Below are positions 30,086-33,413 of a DNA stretch of 33,413 nt, piece after piece. Where the stretch lies: positions 1 through 33,413 of the forward strand of contig CANMOZ010000026.1 of NCBI GenBank assembly GCA_947499545.1, in the 5' to 3' direction. Source of the stretch: an uncultured Saccharospirillaceae bacterium. GTDB taxonomy: Bacteria; Pseudomonadota; Gammaproteobacteria; Pseudomonadales; Oceanobacteraceae. Numbering within the stretch: the stretch's first letter is position 1; the number at the start of each line of letters is the position of its first letter. Both the position numbers and the translations under genes were made by a program. The notes below the pieces were generated by a model, which saw only the letters and a program-made list of their open reading frames with translations, was not told the origin of the DNA and did not search any database.

Positions 30086-30493
30086 ATGACCATCGAGCAA
30101 TCACTCTACGAAGCAGCCGTGAATCTTATTAAATCCAGATACCCAACTGGATACGGCGATGCAGCAGCCGTCAGGACGGTTTCAGGTAAAATCCTCACCA
30201 GTGTATCACCTAACACTAAAAACGATGCTACGTCGCTTTGTATGGAGACTGGGGCCTACTTGGAAGCTCATAAACTCAATGATGCAGTCACTCATTCGCT
30301 AGCGTTATGCAGAGAAAGCGAACAGGATGAGTTTTTGATTCTTACTCCGTGTGGTATTTGCCAGGAAAGATTGGCATTTTGGGGTGGAGATGTTCAGGCA
30401 GCGGTTAGTAACAAAGAGAACAAGCTTGAGTTTAAAACTTTGAGGGAGTTGATGCCTCACCATTGGTCAATTGTGAATGGTGAGGGGTTGTAA
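30086..30493 (+). CDS. Cytidine/blasticidin-type deaminase
   Basis: A 135-aa zinc deaminase from the ATG at 30086; the frame is open further upstream (to 29960), but that part would include the hairpin and lacks family similarity. The zinc and catalytic motifs are intact: C52-M-E54 (SLCMETGAYLEA) and P88-C89-G-I-C92 (LTPCGICQERL). Flanking blocks (YPTGYGDAAAVRTVSGKILTSVSP, HKLNDAVTHSLALCRES, HHWSIVN) are those of the small cytidine deaminase / blasticidin-S deaminase group. It would convert cytidine-type nucleosides to uridine-type in the cytoplasm. The DUF4238 gene begins 8 bp after its stop, so the two form an apparent operon. Confidence 0.85.
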   Translation: MTIEQSLYEAAVNLIKSRYPTGYGDAAAVRTVSGKILTSVSPNTKNDATSLCMETGAYLEAHKLNDAVTHSLALCRESEQDEFLILTPCGICQERLAFWGGDVQAAVSNKENKLEFKTLRELMPHHWSIVNGEGL

Positions 30494-30501
30494 GGCGCTT
30501 T

Positions 30502-31617
30502 ATGAATCACGCAAAGTCGCAACATTTCATACCAAATTTTTACCTAAAGTTTTTCTCGAAAGTTGTTGAAGGCGATAATAAAATCAATGTGTACGTTCCT
30601 GATCAAGATGAGCACTACAAAGATAAATGCTCAACAAAGACTGAAGCTAAGCAGAAAAATTTGTATGACAAGCACGGTAAGATTGACGCTTTATTTGATA
30701 AGCATATCGAAAGCAAAATAGCAATTCTTTTTAGATATATCGTCAGTGGGGTTTATCTTCACGCCATGCCAGAAATGAAGATAGAGCTGGCATGCTATAT
30801 AAACTTTCAGAGGATGAGAGTCCCAAGGTATATTTCCTTTGTTAAGAGAATGGCTGAAAAGTCTCCTGCTAGTGGCGTTCTAAGCGCTGATGAGATTAAT
30901 GATACAGCAATTGCCCAAATTGTTGACACTTCAATTAGGGCGTATATTTCAATGCTTGATCTTAAGTTAAGTTTTGTGGAAAACAATACTAGCTTGCCCT
31001 TCTGTATTAGCGACAACCCTGTTTTGCTTTTAAATCAAGCATTTTTTGGCAATTCGAAAGCAGCAAGTATTGATTCTCTTGGTTTAATCACATTTCTCCC
31101 TGTTTCTCCTTTTTTAGCTATCATGTTTTACGACTCTGAAATATACAACACACGAAAGCATCAGCATCCAAGTGGAATGGTGTCTCATATCAATAAGAGT
31201 GATGATATTTCACTGTTGAATGCAATGCAGGCTGCTCATTGTGAAAAGAAAGTTTTTTATAAGCCTGCATCTGAACTACTTATAGAAGCTCATTTGACAG
31301 AAATAGCAAAATACAGAAAGGAAGCAAAGAAGGTCTGGGATAACATTGATGAGACCGATGCTTTTATACCAAACCCGGCTTATTTTAAAAGGTTACATTT
31401 CATTAATCCTAAAAAGCATGTTACCAAGTCAGGTAATGAGAGTTGGCAGGGTAGGAAGCAATCAGAAGCTTTAAGAGAGGTTGGTAAAGTTTTTTTTCGT
31501 TATGTTGATCAGGGGAGATTTCAAATCAATGAATTCCACAAATTTATGAAATCTCCTTTGGCTCAGGAGTATGAAATCTATTTGAATAATGTGTTTGCCA
31601 AAGGTTCTCTTGGCTAG
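30502..31617 (+). CDS. DUF4238-domain protein
   Basis: A 371-aa protein starting MNHAKSQHFIPNFYLKFFSK, the signature opening of DUF4238 (H-F-I-P-x-F-Y-L-x-x-F). It also has KNLYDKHGKID, CYINFQRMRVPRYISFVKRM and LPFCISDNPVLLLN, where the family keeps a Ser-Asp-x-Pro motif, then FLPVSPFLAIMFYD. DUF4238 proteins have no established activity; they turn up in variable, defence-rich regions. AAGG eight bases before the ATG and only 8 bp to the deaminase stop support co-expression. The C-terminal 100 residues are Lys-rich and helical. A joint role in phage or nucleotide defence is speculation. Confidence 0.8.
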   Translation: MNHAKSQHFIPNFYLKFFSKVVEGDNKINVYVPDQDEHYKDKCSTKTEAKQKNLYDKHGKIDALFDKHIESKIAILFRYIVSGVYLHAMPEMKIELACYINFQRMRVPRYISFVKRMAEKSPASGVLSADEINDTAIAQIVDTSIRAYISMLDLKLSFVENNTSLPFCISDNPVLLLNQAFFGNSKAASIDSLGLITFLPVSPFLAIMFYDSEIYNTRKHQHPSGMVSHINKSDDISLLNAMQAAHCEKKVFYKPASELLIEAHLTEIAKYRKEAKKVWDNIDETDAFIPNPAYFKRLHFINPKKHVTKSGNESWQGRKQSEALREVGKVFFRYVDQGRFQINEFHKFMKSPLAQEYEIYLNNVFAKGSLG

Positions 31618-31910
31618 GAGGCTAGTCACAGCCAAAACCTACACTCTCAAGCTTCAATATCTCGCGAGCACGCACATGTCTTAATTGGGTTTTGAGAGTA
31701 GCTTAATAAACAGTTTAATGTATGATTAACTCTGATATATCATTCAAGTCATCAATGATTTCTTTCTGGGGTTTGAGTTAGTTATACATATCTTTTTGAC
31801 AGTACACTTTTGATTTTTTCTGCAGATGGCTTTTAATATCTTTTCATGCCTGTATGTCAACCGTAATAAGGGCAACACCGTAGTGCCGCCTTTTGGATTT
31901 AGCCGGAAGT

Positions 31911-32495
31911 TTACAAACTGTATTCTTCAGGTTTATAGAATTTCACACCAGTGATACCCAAGTTTTCAAAAGAATCCTTCACTGCCTGATGGGCAACCAG
32001 AAGAGGTAAGTAAGGTTTTAATCTAAAAATCTTTGGTAAGCGTAGGTCGTCCGTCGGGATGAATGTTAAAGACTCTATATCAGCAATGTCTTTTTCTTCG
32101 GGTGTTCCGTAGTATTCAATTTCTGACTTATCATAATCAATAGGGTCGAATGAGCCAATCACATTCATTATGTAGTAATCATCAAGCTTCTTTTCCGCAT
32201 TCTTATGATATAGCTCAACAGGAAAGAATTGTATGTTATCAACTTCCAGCTCATCAAAAGAAGCTTTCACATATTTACTTACAAGCGGCCCTTGAAAAAG
32301 AGGAGCTATAATTACCTCATTAATTTCAGAGCTGCTGCTTGCTTCGAATTCATGATATATCTTTGGTATTGGCTGATACACAACCTTACCTTCCTCAAAA
32401 GATATTCCATCATGGGATTTCATGTAGTCAGGTTCATCTTCTATTACCAAATCATCGTCAGAGTCTAACTCTTCTATCATCATGTAATACGTCAT
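31911..32495 (-). CDS. Imm11-like (DUF1629) immunity protein
   Basis: A 194-aa acidic protein (pI clearly low: ELDSDDDLVIEDEPDYM). It has the Imm11/DUF1629 pattern: IPKIYHEFEA, IIAPLFQGPLVSKYVKASFDELEVDNIQFFPVELY, YYIMNVIGSFDPIDYDKSEI, then KIFRLKPYLPLLVAHQAVKDSFENLGITGVKFYKPEEY. Such proteins neutralise polymorphic nuclease toxins in the cell that makes them. It follows the AHH toxin gene by 21 bp in the same direction, with GAGG before its ATG, exactly where an immunity gene is expected. The acidic surface suits binding to the basic toxin. The 293 bp to its left (31618-31910) hold no gene I can see. Confidence 0.75.
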   Translation of the reverse strand: MTYYMMIEELDSDDDLVIEDEPDYMKSHDGISFEEGKVVYQPIPKIYHEFEASSSSEINEVIIAPLFQGPLVSKYVKASFDELEVDNIQFFPVELYHKNAEKKLDDYYIMNVIGSFDPIDYDKSEIEYYGTPEEKDIADIESLTFIPTDDLRLPKIFRLKPYLPLLVAHQAVKDSFENLGITGVKFYKPEEYSL

Positions 32496-32516
32496 TAGAA
32501 ATACCTCTAAGGTGAA

Positions 32517-33413
32517 TTAGTCGATCAGTTCTTTTGCTTCTTCTTTTCTCTTCAGATGGAGTTCTTGCATACGCTCAAACCTTGCATCTGAATCATTTTG
32601 AAGCTTAATTTTCCAAGGAAGCTTGCTTAGGCCTTTAGCAATTAATGCAGCTTGTCGATCAAGCCTCACTATTAACTCTTTTTGCGGATGCAGGTTGCAC
32701 TTAAAATCTTTTTTGCAAAAGTTTTTGCAATCAAGATCTATCAGCTTCATCCGTTTGTGTATTTTTGAATAGTAGAGAGATTGCGAGTGATTCCCTCTGT
32801 GACGTTGAAGATCATGCCAAAGCATGTCTGGTGAGAAACATGGAAGGCAAATGCCGTTTTTATGGCTATTAACATCGTATCCAATTAGTACTGTATTGTG
32901 CTCAATGTATTTATACTTGGTGAACTTATTAACTGGAAGTATGTGGTGTTTTTGGGTTTTATAAGTTGACACTTCACTTTCATAAGCTTGTTCGTAAGCT
33001 TCCTTGGCCTCTTTGATATTCTTTGGACTTTTCTTGAGGTCATTAATGTAATCTTCCTCTTTAAAATAGAGAGTTTTTCCTGGTCCATTAAGGACCCATG
33101 GCTCTAGACCTTTCTCAACCCAGTCAGCGGCATAATCACTTTCCTTCTTATCGAGATTGCCGTCATTTGGATAATTGATTTTTTTCTTATGCCCACCTTC
33201 ACAGCCTTTCCAATCACACTTATAGGTGCCATCTTCTTCAGGCTTATCTTCATCGCCTTTACTCTTATCGTCGCGCTTGGGGTCAATCTTATGGTGGAGT
33301 TCTGGTTTTAAATCAACAACAGCTTTATTGGCTGCCTCTTTCAGTGCAGGGCCTAATTTATCAATAACATTAACCACTGCTTCAGCCGCTTTGCCGCTAC
33401 GCCTTCCTGTAAC
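32517..33413 (-). CDS. C-terminal part of a polymorphic toxin with AHH nuclease domain (partial, N-terminus outside window)
   Basis: The frame is open to the right edge, so at least 298 codons are visible and the start lies beyond; the GTG at 33377 is simply in frame. A Lys/Asp-rich linker with a CxxxxC pair (CDWKGCEGGHKKK) leads to the nuclease: HHILPVNKF (His pair at about 32945), NSHKNGICLPCF, and QRHRGNHSQSLYY. This is the AHH/HNH-like pattern in which the second His of HH and the later H-x-G-x-H are catalytic or metal-binding. Several further Cys (CKNFCKKDFKCNLH) may bind zinc. The long missing N-terminus should carry the delivery module (PAAR, RHS, VgrG or contact-dependent type), which I cannot see. 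Paired with the downstream immunity gene. Confidence 0.8.
   Translation of the reverse strand, partial: VTGRRSGKAAEAVVNVIDKLGPALKEAANKAVVDLKPELHHKIDPKRDDKSKGDEDKPEEDGTYKCDWKGCEGGHKKKINYPNDGNLDKKESDYAADWVEKGLEPWVLNGPGKTLYFKEEDYINDLKKSPKNIKEAKEAYEQAYESEVSTYKTQKHHILPVNKFTKYKYIEHNTVLIGYDVNSHKNGICLPCFSPDMLWHDLQRHRGNHSQSLYYSKIHKRMKLIDLDCKNFCKKDFKCNLHPQKELIVRLDRQAALIAKGLSKLPWKIKLQNDSDARFERMQELHLKRKEEAKELID

Noticed and set aside
1-33413. CRISPR array, rRNA, tRNA, or IS transposase
   Set aside because: I found no regularly spaced repeat array, no rRNA or tRNA sequence and no transposase-like protein on either strand.

Overview
The window is most of a temperate lambda-like (siphovirus-type) prophage, about 1-23.9 kb, followed on the right by chromosomal accessory DNA of the host, about 23.9-33.4 kb. 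Base composition is moderate. The protein families (GpA terminase with a lambda-type portal, Mor-type activator, Rha/KilAC antirepressor, YqaJ-RecT, P4-type integrase, many family-3 solute-binding proteins) point to a gammaproteobacterium, plausibly a marine Oceanospirillales-like one. That placement is inference: there is no rRNA or tRNA gene in the window to fix it.

Prophage layout, read from its right end: integrase (minus, 22.3-23.5 kb) and excisionase; RecT annealing protein and YqaJ exonuclease; a CI-type repressor (plus, 19.0 kb); then a divergent minus-strand early operon of a 59-aa protein, an O-like initiator with an internal AT-rich tract, and a P-like helicase loader. A large AT-rich plus-strand gene (13.6-17.3 kb) follows. 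It encodes a reverse transcriptase fused to a nitrilase domain, the architecture of UG1 / DRT type 1 anti-phage defence. Next come a P4/ash-like attenuated leader, a 142-aa protein, a Rha-KilAC antirepressor and an internally deleted DUF2326 ATPase. The late side has a Mor-like activator, a lysis region and the packaging/head genes (small and large terminase, a head protein, portal), which run off the left edge.

The late region is unusually rich in exported-protein cargo: two tandem signal-peptide S66 (LdcA/MccF) peptidases, a solute-binding protein, a lipoprotein, a secreted stand-alone S74 chaperone domain and two tiny secreted Cys peptides. Two of these cargo genes are on the opposite strand to the late genes and sit between repeats of phage sequence. 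A 113-bp duplication of the holin 5' end brackets the solute-binding gene, and a 25-bp repeat that includes terminase coding sequence brackets the lipoprotein gene. A motif around GCYAGAGGAAAT recurs upstream of late genes and at these borders, and could be a late operator or an insertion hot spot.

The right-hand region carries a small membrane protein, a complete T7-type single-subunit RNA polymerase with all catalytic residues but no other T7-like genes nearby, a secreted protein, about 0.85 kb of AT-rich hairpin-rich DNA without a convincing gene, another solute-binding protein, a cytidine deaminase-DUF4238 gene pair, and an AHH nuclease toxin with an Imm11-like immunity protein. The toxin runs off the right edge. 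The strongest candidates for unusual biology are the RT-nitrilase inside the prophage, the solitary T7-like polymerase, the repeat-bounded exported cargo genes, and the deaminase-DUF4238 pair.
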